A stretch of 64,000 nt of DNA, taken from NCBI RefSeq assembly GCF_030406405.1, contig NZ_JAUEPL010000023.1, positions 34,443-98,442 on the forward strand. Direction: 5' to 3'. Positions within the stretch are counted from its first letter, which is position 1. Each line of letters starts with the position of its first letter. This document shows, in pieces, positions 10,578-19,112 of this stretch. The notes under the pieces are model-generated. The model searched no databases. It worked only from the letters and a program-made list of their open reading frames with translations, and was not told the origin of the DNA. This DNA comes from Streptomyces ficellus. Its GTDB lineage: Bacteria > Actinomycetota > Actinomycetes > Streptomycetales > Streptomycetaceae. Both the position numbers and the translations under genes were made by a program.

Positions 10578-11707
10578 GTGATACCGCCCGACGAACTGCC
10601 GGTCGTGCCCCGCTGGCTGGAGAAGTACAGCCGCTTGCCGTCCGGCGAGAACGCCGGGCCACAGATCTCCGAGCCGGACTGGCCGTTGATCCGCAGGAAG
10701 GGCGCCACCACGTCGTCCGGCGTGATGACGCAGATCTCCATGTTGCCGCCGTCCTCCGCGACGAACAGGTCGCCGGAGGACGAGCCGGTGACGTTGTCGA
10801 CGCCGGTCAGCGGGGCGGTGCCGCTGGTGACCAGGGAGTCGTCGTAGGCGAGCTCGTAGGTGTTGTCCGCCAGGTTCAGCTGCCACAGGCGGTTGTCGCC
10901 CTTGGTGGTGAACCAGACGGTGTCGTTGGCGTAGTGGCAGCCCTCGCCGCCGTTGAACGTCTTCGCACCGGACACCTGGCGGCGCGTGTAGGTCGGGGAG
11001 CCGTCGGGGTCGGGAACGTCGGCCCAGGTGAAGGAGCCGGACGTGGCGGTGCCGGCCTTCATCACCTGGAGGGTGCCGGAGGACAGGTCGCCCCAGGTGG
11101 CGGGGACGAACCGGTAGAAGCAGCCGTCCGACTTGTCCTCGGTCAGGTAGATCACCTCGCGGACCGGGTCGGCGGCGGCGGCCTCGTGGTTGAACCGGCC
11201 CATCGCGGGGCGGCGGACGGCGGCGTTCACACCCCACGGGTCGGTCTCGTAGACGTACCCCGTGTCGACCTCCTCGCAGGACAGCCAGGTGTTCCACGGC
11301 GTCTTGCCGCCCGCGCAGTTGCGGTTGGTGTTGCCCAGGATGCGGTACGCGCCCGTGATCGCCCCCGTCGAGGAGAACTTCACCGCGCTCGCGCCGCCCG
11401 TGGTGGAGATCTCCGAGTTCGAGACGTAGATCCAGCCGGTGCCGTCGGCGAAGCACGCCCCGCCGTCCGGGGCGTTGTGCCAGGTGTACGAGGTGGAGCC
11501 GACCTTCTGGCCGGACCGGGCGATCACCCGGCTGGTGAAGCCGCTGGGCAACTGGATGCCGTTGGCGTCCGCCGCGCCGAGGGCACCGTACGGGCCCGCG
11601 CCGGGCTGCGCCGGGGCCGCGTAGGCCGCGCCCTGCATCAGGGTGCCGCCGAAGGCCGCCGCCGTGGCGCCCATCACCGCTCCACGCAGGAAACTGCGAC
11701 GTTCCAC
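10547..11707 (-). CDS. PhoX-family alkaline phosphatase, Tat-exported
   Basis: A secreted 386-aa protein of the PhoX/DUF839 family, calcium- and iron-dependent phosphatases that release phosphate from organic esters. The N-terminus carries a twin-arginine signal (MERRSFLRGAVMGATAAAF) ending near AAYAAPA. Supporting features are the TWLSCEEVDTG metal-cluster cysteine motif, GRFNHEAAAADP, YLTEDKSDGCFYRFVP, NGGEGCHYANDTVWFTTKGD, FVAEDGGNMEICVI and EICGPAFSPDGKRLYFSSQRG. It stands alone and converges with the ArsR-type gene, overlapping it by 31 nt. Phosphate control is likely for the family, but only a weak PHO-box-like sequence is seen upstream (11797-11818). Confidence 0.88.
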   Translation of the reverse strand: MERRSFLRGAVMGATAAAFGGTLMQGAAYAAPAQPGAGPYGALGAADANGIQLPSGFTSRVIARSGQKVGSTSYTWHNAPDGGACFADGTGWIYVSNSEISTTGGASAVKFSSTGAITGAYRILGNTNRNCAGGKTPWNTWLSCEEVDTGYVYETDPWGVNAAVRRPAMGRFNHEAAAADPVREVIYLTEDKSDGCFYRFVPATWGDLSSGTLQVMKAGTATSGSFTWADVPDPDGSPTYTRRQVSGAKTFNGGEGCHYANDTVWFTTKGDNRLWQLNLADNTYELAYDDSLVTSGTAPLTGVDNVTGSSSGDLFVAEDGGNMEICVITPDDVVAPFLRINGQSGSEICGPAFSPDGKRLYFSSQRGTTGSSSGGITYEVTGPFRA

Positions 11708-11907
11708 TTGTCACTCCAGGGGGTGTGTGACCGGCCCGCCGCACCGGTCGGGCGACGGGATCGCGCGCTTCCGGAACCTAGGAGTCCCGCATTGACGGTG
11801 CATCAACAACCGGTGAAGGGGAAGCGGCGGGCACGGCGCGGCCGTGGCGGGGCGTGGTTTCCGGCCGGTGGTGGGGGGCGGGGTCGTGTCGGCTCTCCCG
11901 CGTCGTG

Positions 11908-12471
11908 TCAGTTCTCCAGCAGGGTCTTCAGCGCTGCCAGCCGCTCCTTCCAGAAGTCCTTGTACGCCGCCACCGCGTCCGCGTCCGGGAGCTTGGTGTG
12001 GCCCAGGCCCACCTGTGTCCTGGCGCCGTCCTTGGGCGTCACGTACACCGAGAGGCGGCTGGTGCCGCCTTCCCAGTCCGCGGTGAGCGACGTACCGGGG
12101 CGGTGGGTCCGGAGCGCGAAGCCGCCCTCCGGCAGCCAGTGGCGGCGTACCTCCGGGTCGGCGAACGCCTCGGTGACCTGCTCCGGCGGGGCGTTCACCG
12201 TGCGGCTGACGGAGACCTGCCAGTCGCCCCCGCTGGACTGGCCGACCTCGCGCATGCCGCGCTCCTGCTCGTACCCGACCGTGATCGACTGGGCGTGCCA
12301 GCCGGGTACGCCGTGCGCCTCGACGAGGTGGCGGGCGATCTCGGTGTGGGTACGGGACGTGGCGCCCCACGCGTCGAGCAGGGCGAACCAGGCGGCCCAG
12401 TCCTTGCCGGTCGCGGCGGACAGCGCGTCATCCGACAGTTTCTCGGTGATCCTGCGGCCTGCGGGGTTCAT
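11908..12471 (-). CDS. DUF4287 / SRPBCC (AHSA1-like) domain protein
   Basis: The 187-aa soluble protein starts at ATG 12471; upstream in-frame sequence is low-complexity and non-homologous. Residues about 1-75 match DUF4287 (TGKDWAAWFALLDAWGATSR, HTEIARHLVEAHGVPGWHAQ, SITVGYEQERGMREVGQ). The rest resembles the Activator-of-Hsp90-ATPase SRPBCC fold (VSRTVNAPPEQVTEAFADP, VRRHWLPEGGFALRT, ending KDFWKERLAALKTLLEN). Such two-domain proteins are common in actinobacteria; their ligand is unknown. Confidence 0.85.
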   Translation of the reverse strand: MNPAGRRITEKLSDDALSAATGKDWAAWFALLDAWGATSRTHTEIARHLVEAHGVPGWHAQSITVGYEQERGMREVGQSSGGDWQVSVSRTVNAPPEQVTEAFADPEVRRHWLPEGGFALRTHRPGTSLTADWEGGTSRLSVYVTPKDGARTQVGLGHTKLPDADAVAAYKDFWKERLAALKTLLEN

Positions 12472-12606
12472 GGCGCCGAGGCTAGATCCGGGCCGGGGGC
12501 CCCGCAACGCGGGGCCGCGTCGCACCGGGCGGCGCCGGTGCGGTGGCGGTGCGGCGCCGGTGCTGTGGCGGTGCGGTGGCGGCAGTGGCGCAGGGGAGCG
12601 AAATTT

Positions 12607-12658
12607 CTTTCGAGGGAGCGATGAGTTTCCGAAAGGCCCCCGGTCTACCCCTCGAAAG
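12607..12658. promoter_or_regulatory. 10-bp inverted repeat upstream of the VOC gene
   Basis: CTTTCGAGGG (12607-12616) and CCCTCGAAAG (12649-12658) are perfect inverted copies separated by 32 nt, in the divergent region between the DUF4287 gene and the VOC gene. Three 9-bp ACGCACACG-type repeats follow at about 12680-12705. It is a possible operator pair. Confidence 0.4.
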
Positions 12659-12722
12659 CCGCACACCGCGACCGCGACGCACACGACGCACACGACGCAC
12701 ACGACGAGAGAAGAGTGACGAC

Positions 12723-13127
12723 ATGCCCCAGATGATCTTCGTGAACCTGCCGGTGAAGGACCTCGACGCGTCGAAGACCTTCTGGAGCAAGCTGGGCTTC
12801 TCCTTCAACGAGCAGTTCAGCGACGACAAGACCGCGTGCCTGGTCCTCAGCGACACGATCTTCGTCATGCTCCTGACCGAACCACGCTTCAAGGACTTCA
12901 CGAAGAAGGAGATCGCCGACGCGGCCCGCACCACCGAGGCGATCTTCGCGCTGAGCGCCGACAGCCGGGAGAAGGTCGACCAGCTCGCCGACACCGCGCT
13001 GGCCTCCGGCGGCTTCGCCGCCAACGACCCGCAGGACTACGGCCCGATGTACGGCCGCTCCTTCCAGGACCCCGACCACCACCTGTGGGAGGTCATCTGG
13101 ATGGACCCGGCGGCCGTCCAGGGCTGA
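12723..13127 (+). CDS. VOC (glyoxalase/bleomycin-resistance) superfamily protein
   Basis: The 134-aa protein consists of a single VOC fold. It begins MPQMIFVNLPVKDLDASKTF and contains FWSKLGFSFNEQFSDDKTAC, and ends with the strand YGRSFQDPDHHLWEVIWMDP, where the conserved Glu near the C-terminus is a metal ligand in many members. VOC proteins include lyases, dioxygenases and antibiotic-binding proteins; nothing here decides among them. The first-strand His/Gln ligand is not obvious (FVNLPV), so metal binding is uncertain. Confidence 0.85.
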   Translation: MPQMIFVNLPVKDLDASKTFWSKLGFSFNEQFSDDKTACLVLSDTIFVMLLTEPRFKDFTKKEIADAARTTEAIFALSADSREKVDQLADTALASGGFAANDPQDYGPMYGRSFQDPDHHLWEVIWMDPAAVQG

Positions 13128-13213
13128 CCACGCCCCACACGCCGTCGTACGTCACGCCGGTGAGCCGCCCGAGCCGGTGCCCGGGCCACTCACCGGCGAC
13201 GTCGTGGCGACCC

Positions 13214-13537
13214 TTACGAGGAGCGGACGGGGAAGACCGCCACCGACACGTCCTCGTCGTCCAGGCACCGCCCCGTCTCCAGGTCGAAGCGCTGCTTCAG
13301 CAGCGGCGACGCCACGAACAGGCGCCCGGCCGCCGAGCCGAGCAGCCCGCGCGAGAGCACCTGGGCGCCCGTGAACGGGTCGCGGTTGTCGATGGCGTAG
13401 AGCCGGCCCGTCCGGTCCTGGAACAGCGCCGCCTGGGCGCCGTCCGGGAGGAGGGCCGCCATGCCGCGGCCCGGCGTCAGGACCGACGCGTCGCAGATCG
13501 GCAGCCACGTGCCGGCGTGGGAGAGTTCGAGCATCAT
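13214..13537 (-). CDS. nirD: Assimilatory nitrite reductase small subunit
   Basis: NirD is the Rieske-like small subunit of NADH-dependent assimilatory nitrite reductase (107 aa). It reads LSHAGTWLPICDASVLTPGR, then AALFQDRTGRLYAIDNRDPF, VASPLLKQRFDLETGRCLDD and EDVSVAVFPV, the normal NirD pattern, which lacks the Rieske Cys/His ligands. Its ATG overlaps the nirB stop as ATGA, indicating translational coupling. It is the last gene of the leftward nir operon. Confidence 0.93.
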   Translation of the reverse strand: MMLELSHAGTWLPICDASVLTPGRGMAALLPDGAQAALFQDRTGRLYAIDNRDPFTGAQVLSRGLLGSAAGRLFVASPLLKQRFDLETGRCLDDEDVSVAVFPVRSS

Positions 13538-16068
13538 CGGGCGGACACCCCTTCCAGGGTCAGGACCGTCAGGTCGGGCTTGATCTGGCCACGCTCCGGT
13601 ACGAACTTCACCGAGGGGTCCGGTGCCTCCGGGGCGTTCACGAAGGAGACGAACCGGCGCAGCCGCTCCGGGTCGTTCAGCGTCTCGGCCCACTCGTCGC
13701 GGTAGGTGGCCACGTGCGCGGCCATCAGCGCCTCCAGCTCGTCGCACAGCCCGAGCTTGTCGTGCACGATCACATCGCGCAGATGCTCCAGGCCGCCCTC
13801 CAGCCGCTCCAGCCAGGCCGCCGTACGCTCCAGCCGGTCGGCGGTGCGGATGTAGAACATCAGGAACCGGTCGATCAGCCGGATCAGCTCCGCGTCCGAC
13901 AGGTCCTGGGCGAGCAGGTCCGCGTGGCGCGGCGTGGCGCCGCCGTTCCCGCCGACGTACAGGTTCCAGCCGTTCGCCGTGGCGATCACGCCGAAGTCCT
14001 TGGACTGGGCCTCCGCGCACTCCCGCGCGCAGCCCGACACCGCCGACTTGAGCTTGTGCGGGGCGCGCAGACCCCGGTAGCGCAGCTCCAGGTCGATGGC
14101 CATCTTGACCGAGTCCTGCACGCCGTAGCGGCACCAGGTCTGGCCCACGCACGACTTCACCGTGCGCAGCGACTTGCCGTACGCGTGCCCCGACTCGAAG
14201 CCCGCGTCCACCAGCCGCGCCCAGATCGCCGGCAGCTGGTCGACCCGGGCGCCGAACAGGTCGATCCGCTGACCGCCCGTGATCTTGGTGTAGAGCCCGA
14301 AGTCGCGGGCGACCTCGCCGATCACGATCAGCTTGTCCGGGGTGATCTCCCCGCCCGGGATGCGCGGCACGATCGAGTACGAGCCGTTGCGCTGCATGTT
14401 CGCCAGGAAGTGGTCGTTGGTGTCCTGGAGGGCGGCCCGCTCGCCGTCGAGGATGTACTCGTTGGTGAGGCTCGCCAGGATCGACGCCACGGCCGGCTTG
14501 CAGATCTCGCAGCCCTCGCCGCCGCGCGCCTCCGCACGGCCGTGCGAGTCGAGCAGCTGCGCGTAGGAGGTGAAGCGCATCGTGCGGACGATCTCGTACA
14601 GCTCACTGCGGGTGTACGAGAAGCAGCCGCACATCCCGCTGTCGGCCGGCTTCGGCAGCAGCTGCTGGATCACCTTCACGCAACTGCCGCAGCCCGTGCC
14701 CGCCTTGGTGCACTTCTTGACCTCGGGCAGCGAGGAACAGGCGCAGATGGCGCCCTTGGTGACGTTGTGGCAGGAGCAGATGATCGCGTCGTCGGGGAGC
14801 GAGGACGGGCCGAGGGCGACCGGAGCGCCGGCGCCGGCCGGCAGCACCAGCTGCTCGGGGGAGACCGGCGGCTTGGTGCCGGTCATCGGCCGCAGCATGC
14901 CGTACGACTCGGCGTCACCGACCAGCACGCCGCCCAGCAGGACGCCCTCCTGGTCCACGACGAGCTTCTTGTAGATGCCGGAGCGGGAGTCGGAGTAGAC
15001 GACGTCCAGGCAGTTCTCGGTGGTGCCGTGCGCGTCGCCGAAGGACGCCACGTCCACGCCGAGCAACTTGAGCTTGGTGGAGGTGTCGGCGCCGGTGAAG
15101 GTGGCACCAGCTGCTGCCGCCGCGGGGCCCGCCTCGTCCTCGGCGATCGCCGCGGCCGCCGTCAGCGCCATCTCGTAGCCCGGCGCGACCAGCCCGTACA
15201 CCCGGCCGTCCGCCGCGAGCGCGCACTCGCCGATCGCGTACACGGCGGGGTCCGACGTACGGCACCGCTCGTCGACCGCGATACCGCCGCGCTCGCCGAC
15301 GCCCAGGCCGCAGTCGCGCGCCAGCTGGTCCCGGGGCCGTACGCCCGCCGAGAAGACCACCATGTCGGTCGCGACCGTCGAACCGTCCGACAGGGCCATG
15401 CCCGTCACCGCGCCGTCCTCGGTGAGGACCTCCTGCGTGCCGGTGCCGGTGTGGACGATGAGGCCCATGTTCTCGATGGTGCGCAGCAGCGCCGCGCCAC
15501 CGCCCTCGTCCACCTGCACCGGCATCAGGCGCGGCGCGAACTCCACGATGTGCGTCTCCAGGCCCAGGCCCTTGAGCGCGCCCGCCGCCTCCAGACCGAG
15601 CAGCCCGCCGCCGACCACCGCGCCGGTCGCCGCCGTCTTGGCGTACTCCTCGATCGCGAGGAGGTCCTCGATCGTGCGGTAGACGAAGCACCCGGTCGCG
15701 TCCTTGCCCGGCACGGGAGGTACGAAGGGGTAGGAACCGGTCGCCAGGACGAGGGTGTCGTACGCGATCACCCGGCCGGCGCGCGAGGTCACCGTGCGCG
15801 CCTCGCGGTCGATGGTCTCGGCCGGGTCGTCCAGGTGGAGCTCGATGCCGTGCCGCGCCATGAAGCCGTCCTCGACCATGGACAGGTCGTCGGGCTTCTT
15901 GCCGTCGAAGTACGAGGTCAGCCGGACCCGGTCGTACGCGGGGCGGGGCTCTTCGCACAGCACGACGATCCGCGCCCGCTCCGTGACGCCCCGGTCCGCG
16001 AGGGCTTCCAGGAAGCGCTGGCCGACCATGCCGTGGCCGACGAGGACGATTGTGGGCATGTGGGCCAT
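13534..16068 (-). CDS. nirB: NAD(P)H-dependent assimilatory nitrite reductase large subunit
   Basis: NirB reduces nitrite to ammonium in the cytoplasm. The start chosen is ATG 16068, preceded by GGAGG with 8-nt spacing; it gives 844 aa, normal for NirB. The order is: FAD/NADH-binding module (GHGMVGQRFLEAL, LVLATGSYPFVPPVPG, VVGGGLLGLEAAGALKGLG); BFD-type [2Fe-2S] domains (ICSCHNVTKGAIC, KAGTGCGSC, GGEGCEICKP); then the siroheme/[4Fe-4S] domain with VKSCVGQTWCRYG and SGCARECAEAQSKDFG supplying the four cluster cysteines. It starts 1 nt after the stop of the upstream flavoprotein and overlaps nirD. The GlnR-like site at 17276-17313 would control the operon. Confidence 0.96.
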   Translation of the reverse strand: MAHMPTIVLVGHGMVGQRFLEALADRGVTERARIVVLCEEPRPAYDRVRLTSYFDGKKPDDLSMVEDGFMARHGIELHLDDPAETIDREARTVTSRAGRVIAYDTLVLATGSYPFVPPVPGKDATGCFVYRTIEDLLAIEEYAKTAATGAVVGGGLLGLEAAGALKGLGLETHIVEFAPRLMPVQVDEGGGAALLRTIENMGLIVHTGTGTQEVLTEDGAVTGMALSDGSTVATDMVVFSAGVRPRDQLARDCGLGVGERGGIAVDERCRTSDPAVYAIGECALAADGRVYGLVAPGYEMALTAAAAIAEDEAGPAAAAAGATFTGADTSTKLKLLGVDVASFGDAHGTTENCLDVVYSDSRSGIYKKLVVDQEGVLLGGVLVGDAESYGMLRPMTGTKPPVSPEQLVLPAGAGAPVALGPSSLPDDAIICSCHNVTKGAICACSSLPEVKKCTKAGTGCGSCVKVIQQLLPKPADSGMCGCFSYTRSELYEIVRTMRFTSYAQLLDSHGRAEARGGEGCEICKPAVASILASLTNEYILDGERAALQDTNDHFLANMQRNGSYSIVPRIPGGEITPDKLIVIGEVARDFGLYTKITGGQRIDLFGARVDQLPAIWARLVDAGFESGHAYGKSLRTVKSCVGQTWCRYGVQDSVKMAIDLELRYRGLRAPHKLKSAVSGCARECAEAQSKDFGVIATANGWNLYVGGNGGATPRHADLLAQDLSDAELIRLIDRFLMFYIRTADRLERTAAWLERLEGGLEHLRDVIVHDKLGLCDELEALMAAHVATYRDEWAETLNDPERLRRFVSFVNAPEAPDPSVKFVPERGQIKPDLTVLTLEGVSAR

Positions 16069-16069
16069 T

Positions 16070-17263
16070 TCAGGAGCCTCCGTCATGGGTGAGCAGGTGG
16101 AGCAGGGGCGCTTCCGGAAGGGCCTCGTCGCCCTCCCAGGCCCGGGCGAGCGCCCCGACCGCGCCGAGATCGCCGAGCAGGACGCCGCCGACGAGCCGGT
16201 CGCCGCGGACGACGACCTTGCGGTACGCGCCGCTGGTGGCGTCCGCCAGCTGCACGGTGTCGTCACCGGGCCGCGGCGTCGCCTCGCCGAACGCCGCCAG
16301 TTCGAGGGCGTCCATGCTGAGCCGGGTCAGCGCGCGGGTGCCCCGGTAGGCGCCGGTGCCGTGGCCGAGCACCCCGGCGAGGACGTCGGCCTGCTCCAGG
16401 GCGGCGCCGGCCAGCCCGTAGAGCCGGCCGTCGTGCTCGGCGCAGTCGCCGATGGCGTGGATGTACGGGTCGGAGGTACGCAGCTGGTCGTCCACGACGA
16501 TCCCGCGCCGCACGTCCAGGCCCGCCTCCAGGGCGAGGCCCACGCGCGGGCGCACCCCGCAGGCGATGACGACGATGTCCGCGTCGAGGACGAAGCCGTC
16601 CGCGAGTTCCACCGCCTCGACGGCGTCGCCGGCGCAGCGCAGGCCGCGCACCCGGCACTCGGTGTGGACCTCCACACCCAGGTCCGCCTCCAGATGGCGG
16701 CGCAGGATCGCGGACGCGTTCGCGTCGAGCTGACGCTCCATCAGGTGCTCGCCCTGCTGGGCCAGCATCACCTCGGCACCCCGGGCCGCCAGCGCGCGGG
16801 CCGCCGACACGCCCAGCAGGCCGCCGCCGATCACCACCGCCCGCACCCCGGGGGCCACCAGCGCGTCCAGCGCCAGGCAGTCGTCGAGCGTCCGGAACGC
16901 GTGCACCCCGGCCGGCAGCCGGTCACCGCCGCCGGGCCCGCCCAGGCCGCGCAGCGGCGGCAGCACCGGGTTCGAGCCGGTGGCCAGGACCAGCCGGTCG
17001 TATGCGAACGCCTCGCCGCCCGCGCAGTGCACCACCCGGGCCTCCCGGTCGATGCCGCTCACCCGCACTCCGCGCCGCACCGCGCCGTCGCGGGGCGACG
17101 GCAGGGCGATGACCTCGGGCCCGTACCGCCCGGCCAGGACGTCCGCGAGCAGCACCCGGTTGTAGGGGGCGTGCGGCTCCTCGCCGAGCAGGGTGACGGG
17201 CAGCCGCTCGGCGAGGCGCGCCCCCGCCGTACCGCCGCCGACCACCACGATGCGTGAACTCAT
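16070..17263 (-). CDS. FAD/NAD(P)H-dependent oxidoreductase of the nitrite reductase operon
   Basis: The 397-aa flavoprotein resembles the N-terminal module of NirB but lacks the Fe-S and siroheme domains. It shows the FAD Rossmann motif VVVGGGTAGARLAERLP, LVLATGSNPVLPPL, the NAD site AVVIGGGLLGVSAARALA, and DPYIHAIGDCAEHDGRLYGL. It is first in the operon with nirB and nirD, with 1 nt to the nirB start. It may feed electrons to nitrite or nitrate reductase; NasA in this window has no reductase subunit beside it, so this protein is a candidate electron donor (inference). Confidence 0.85.
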   Translation of the reverse strand: MSSRIVVVGGGTAGARLAERLPVTLLGEEPHAPYNRVLLADVLAGRYGPEVIALPSPRDGAVRRGVRVSGIDREARVVHCAGGEAFAYDRLVLATGSNPVLPPLRGLGGPGGGDRLPAGVHAFRTLDDCLALDALVAPGVRAVVIGGGLLGVSAARALAARGAEVMLAQQGEHLMERQLDANASAILRRHLEADLGVEVHTECRVRGLRCAGDAVEAVELADGFVLDADIVVIACGVRPRVGLALEAGLDVRRGIVVDDQLRTSDPYIHAIGDCAEHDGRLYGLAGAALEQADVLAGVLGHGTGAYRGTRALTRLSMDALELAAFGEATPRPGDDTVQLADATSGAYRKVVVRGDRLVGGVLLGDLGAVGALARAWEGDEALPEAPLLHLLTHDGGS

Positions 17264-17275
17264 GCTCAGCAGCGT

Positions 17276-17313
17276 GCGTCGGCGGTGTTACCCGGCCGCA
17301 TCCCTATTGTTTC
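17276..17313 (-). promoter_or_regulatory. Candidate GlnR-binding site of the nir operon
   Basis: Read on the minus strand the segment is GAAAC-n6-GATGC-n6-GTAAC-n6-GACGC, an exact 11-bp phase. The Streptomyces GlnR consensus is gTnAC-n6-GaAAc repeated at 11 bp. Two of the four elements match fully, the others partly. It lies 13-50 bp upstream of the flavoprotein start, where the nir promoter must be. Confidence 0.65.
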
Positions 17314-17452
17314 GGGCACGGAAAGCTGCCCTCAGCACGTGGCCGTACGAGCGGTGAGCACGTCGCGGGAGGCGGCGTGGGAAGCTCAGGGCAGGCTCAA
17401 GTCTTCCGCGTTCCGTGGACGGCACACCAATCGCGTCCCTAGGGTCGCGAGC

Positions 17453-18235
17453 ATGCCCGACATATCGCTGACCACCCTCCTCTTTCTCTGCGCGGCCGCG
17501 CTCGTCGCCGGCTGGATCGACGCCGTGGTCGGCGGCGGCGGGCTGCTGCTCCTGCCCGCGCTGCTGCTCGGCCTGCCGCACGTGTCGACCGCCCACATCC
17601 TCGGCACCAACAAGGCGGTCGCCATCGTCGGCACGACGGGCGCCGCCGTGACATACGTACGCAGGGCGCCGGTGCGCGTGCCGGTGCGGACGGCGGTACG
17701 GATCGGGCTGGCGGCCCTGGCCGGGTCGATGGGCGGCGCCTTCTTCGCCGCCGGGATCAGCAGCGAGGTGCTGCGGCCGGTGATCATGGTGGTGCTGCTG
17801 GGCGTGGCGGCGTTCGTGATGCTGCGGCCGTCCTTCGGTACGGGTGAGGCGAAGGGGCCCGCGACCCGGGCCCGCGTCGTCGCGGCGATCGTGCTCGTGG
17901 GCGGCGGGATCGGCTTCTACGACGGGCTGTTCGGGCCCGGGACGGGAACGTTCCTGGTCCTGGCGCTCACCGCCGTGCTCCATCTGGACCTGGTGACCGC
18001 GTCGGCCACGGCCAAGATCGTGAACGTGTGCACCAACGCGGGGGCGCTGGCGATGTTCGCCTACCAGGGAACGGTGCTGTGGCAACTGGCGGCGGTGATG
18101 GCGGTGTTCAACCTGGCGGGCGGGATGCTGGGCGCGCGGATGGCGCTGCGCAAGGGCGCGGAGTTCGTGCGCGGGGTGCTGCTGGTGGTGGTGTTCTCGC
18201 TGGTCGCGAAGCTCGCGTTCGACCAGTGGTACTAG
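17453..18235 (+). CDS. TSUP-family (TauE/SafE-like) anion permease
   Basis: The 260-aa integral membrane protein of the sulfite/organosulfonate exporter superfamily has about 8 helices. Its two halves carry the repeated signature: GWIDAVVGGGGLLLLPALLL then ILGTNKAVAIVGTTGAAVTY in the first, and GFYDGLFGPGTGTFLVLALT then ASATAKIVNVCTNAGALAMF in the second. The ATG at 17453 lacks an obvious ribosome-binding site. It is divergent from the nir operon and shares its upstream region, so a role with nitrite or sulfite is possible but unproven. Confidence 0.88.
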   Translation: MPDISLTTLLFLCAAALVAGWIDAVVGGGGLLLLPALLLGLPHVSTAHILGTNKAVAIVGTTGAAVTYVRRAPVRVPVRTAVRIGLAALAGSMGGAFFAAGISSEVLRPVIMVVLLGVAAFVMLRPSFGTGEAKGPATRARVVAAIVLVGGGIGFYDGLFGPGTGTFLVLALTAVLHLDLVTASATAKIVNVCTNAGALAMFAYQGTVLWQLAAVMAVFNLAGGMLGARMALRKGAEFVRGVLLVVVFSLVAKLAFDQWY

Positions 18236-18240
18236 TCGTG

Positions 18241-18328
18241 TCCGCAAAGTCCCGTCTGCCCGTCGACGCCTGGCACGCACCAGACGCCGCCAGGCCCGCC
18301 CTGCGGGCGGACGACGCTACTTTGCGGA
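18241..18328. repeat. Palindromic intergenic element
   Basis: TCCGCAAAGT (18241-18250) and its exact reverse complement ACTTTGCGGA (18319-18328) enclose 68 nt that fold further (GCCTGGCACG with the CAGG and CCCGCC/GGGCGG arms). It lies between the convergent TSUP and sortase genes and could act as a terminator. Its architecture also looks like a small dispersed palindromic repeat. Confidence 0.5.
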
Positions 18329-18344
18329 AACTCCCCAGGAGTTG

Positions 18345-19010
18345 CTAGGCATCCGTACGGGACCCGATGAGGTGGGCGTAGGCGACGACATTGCCCTGGT
18401 AGCCGGTCTTCTTGTCGAACGTGCCGCCGCAGGTGATCAGCCGTAGCTCGGCGCGGTCGGCCGGTCCGTACACCTTCCGGTCGGGGAAGTCCTCGTTCTC
18501 GTACACCTCGATCGCGTCGATCGTGAAGACCGCGGTCCGGCCGTCGCGGCGGGTGACCTCGACGCGGTGGCCCTTCTTGAGGGCGCCGAGCGCGTAGAAG
18601 ACGGCGGGGCCCTCGGCGTTGTCGACATGGCCGGCCAGGATCGCCGTGCCCTTGGCGCCGGGCGGGGTGCCGTCCTGGTACCAGCCGGCGATGTCGGGGT
18701 TCCCCACGGGCGGGACCTCCAGGCTGCCGTCGCCGGCCAGGCCGAGGCGCATGACCGGGGCGTCGACGCCGATGTCGGGGATGCGGACGCGGACCGGGGC
18801 GGAGGGCGGCAGGGGAGCGGCGGCCGCGTCGGTGTGCTGGTGGGGGCCGGCGGCGAAGGCCTCGGCGGCGGAGGGGACGGGCGGGGTCACTTCGGCGGAG
18901 CCGTTCTGCACCAGCCAGAGGCCGGCGCACGCGGCGATCGCTATGCCCCAGCCCTTGCCCCTGGCCTTCCCCGTCGCCTCCCCCTGTCCCTGGCTCATGG
19001 TGTCGGTCAT
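18345..19010 (-). CDS. Class F sortase
   Basis: The 221-aa membrane-anchored transpeptidase is predicted to attach surface proteins to the cell wall. The ATG at 19010 follows GAGGG. A single N-terminal transmembrane segment (GWGIAIAACAGLWLVQ) is followed by a Pro/Ala linker and the sortase domain: VRVRIPDIGVDAPVMRLGL, WYQDGTPPGAKGTAILAGHV (catalytic His), RVEVTRRDGRTAVFTIDAIE, and AELRLITCGGTFDKKTGYQG with the catalytic Cys. These are the class F features found in Streptomyces. The gene lies directly downstream of a signal-peptide/C-terminal-anchor protein that may be its substrate. Confidence 0.88.
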   Translation of the reverse strand: MTDTMSQGQGEATGKARGKGWGIAIAACAGLWLVQNGSAEVTPPVPSAAEAFAAGPHQHTDAAAAPLPPSAPVRVRIPDIGVDAPVMRLGLAGDGSLEVPPVGNPDIAGWYQDGTPPGAKGTAILAGHVDNAEGPAVFYALGALKKGHRVEVTRRDGRTAVFTIDAIEVYENEDFPDRKVYGPADRAELRLITCGGTFDKKTGYQGNVVAYAHLIGSRTDA

Positions 19011-19112
19011 GGCTGCCCTCGCGGGAGAGTGGGGCTCCCCGCCCGCGCCGCGGTCTCGGGGACACACGCGGCGGGGGCGGGGAGCGGGACGGGGTGACGG
19101 GGACGGACCCCG

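Noticed and set aside
9497..12718. 1073-residue plus-strand ORF
   Set aside because: It crosses the ArsR-type gene, phoX and the DUF4287 gene in the wrong frame or strand, and is Arg/Ala/Gly-rich without motifs.
13714..16092. 792-residue plus-strand ORF opposite nirB
   Set aside because: Antisense shadow of nirB.
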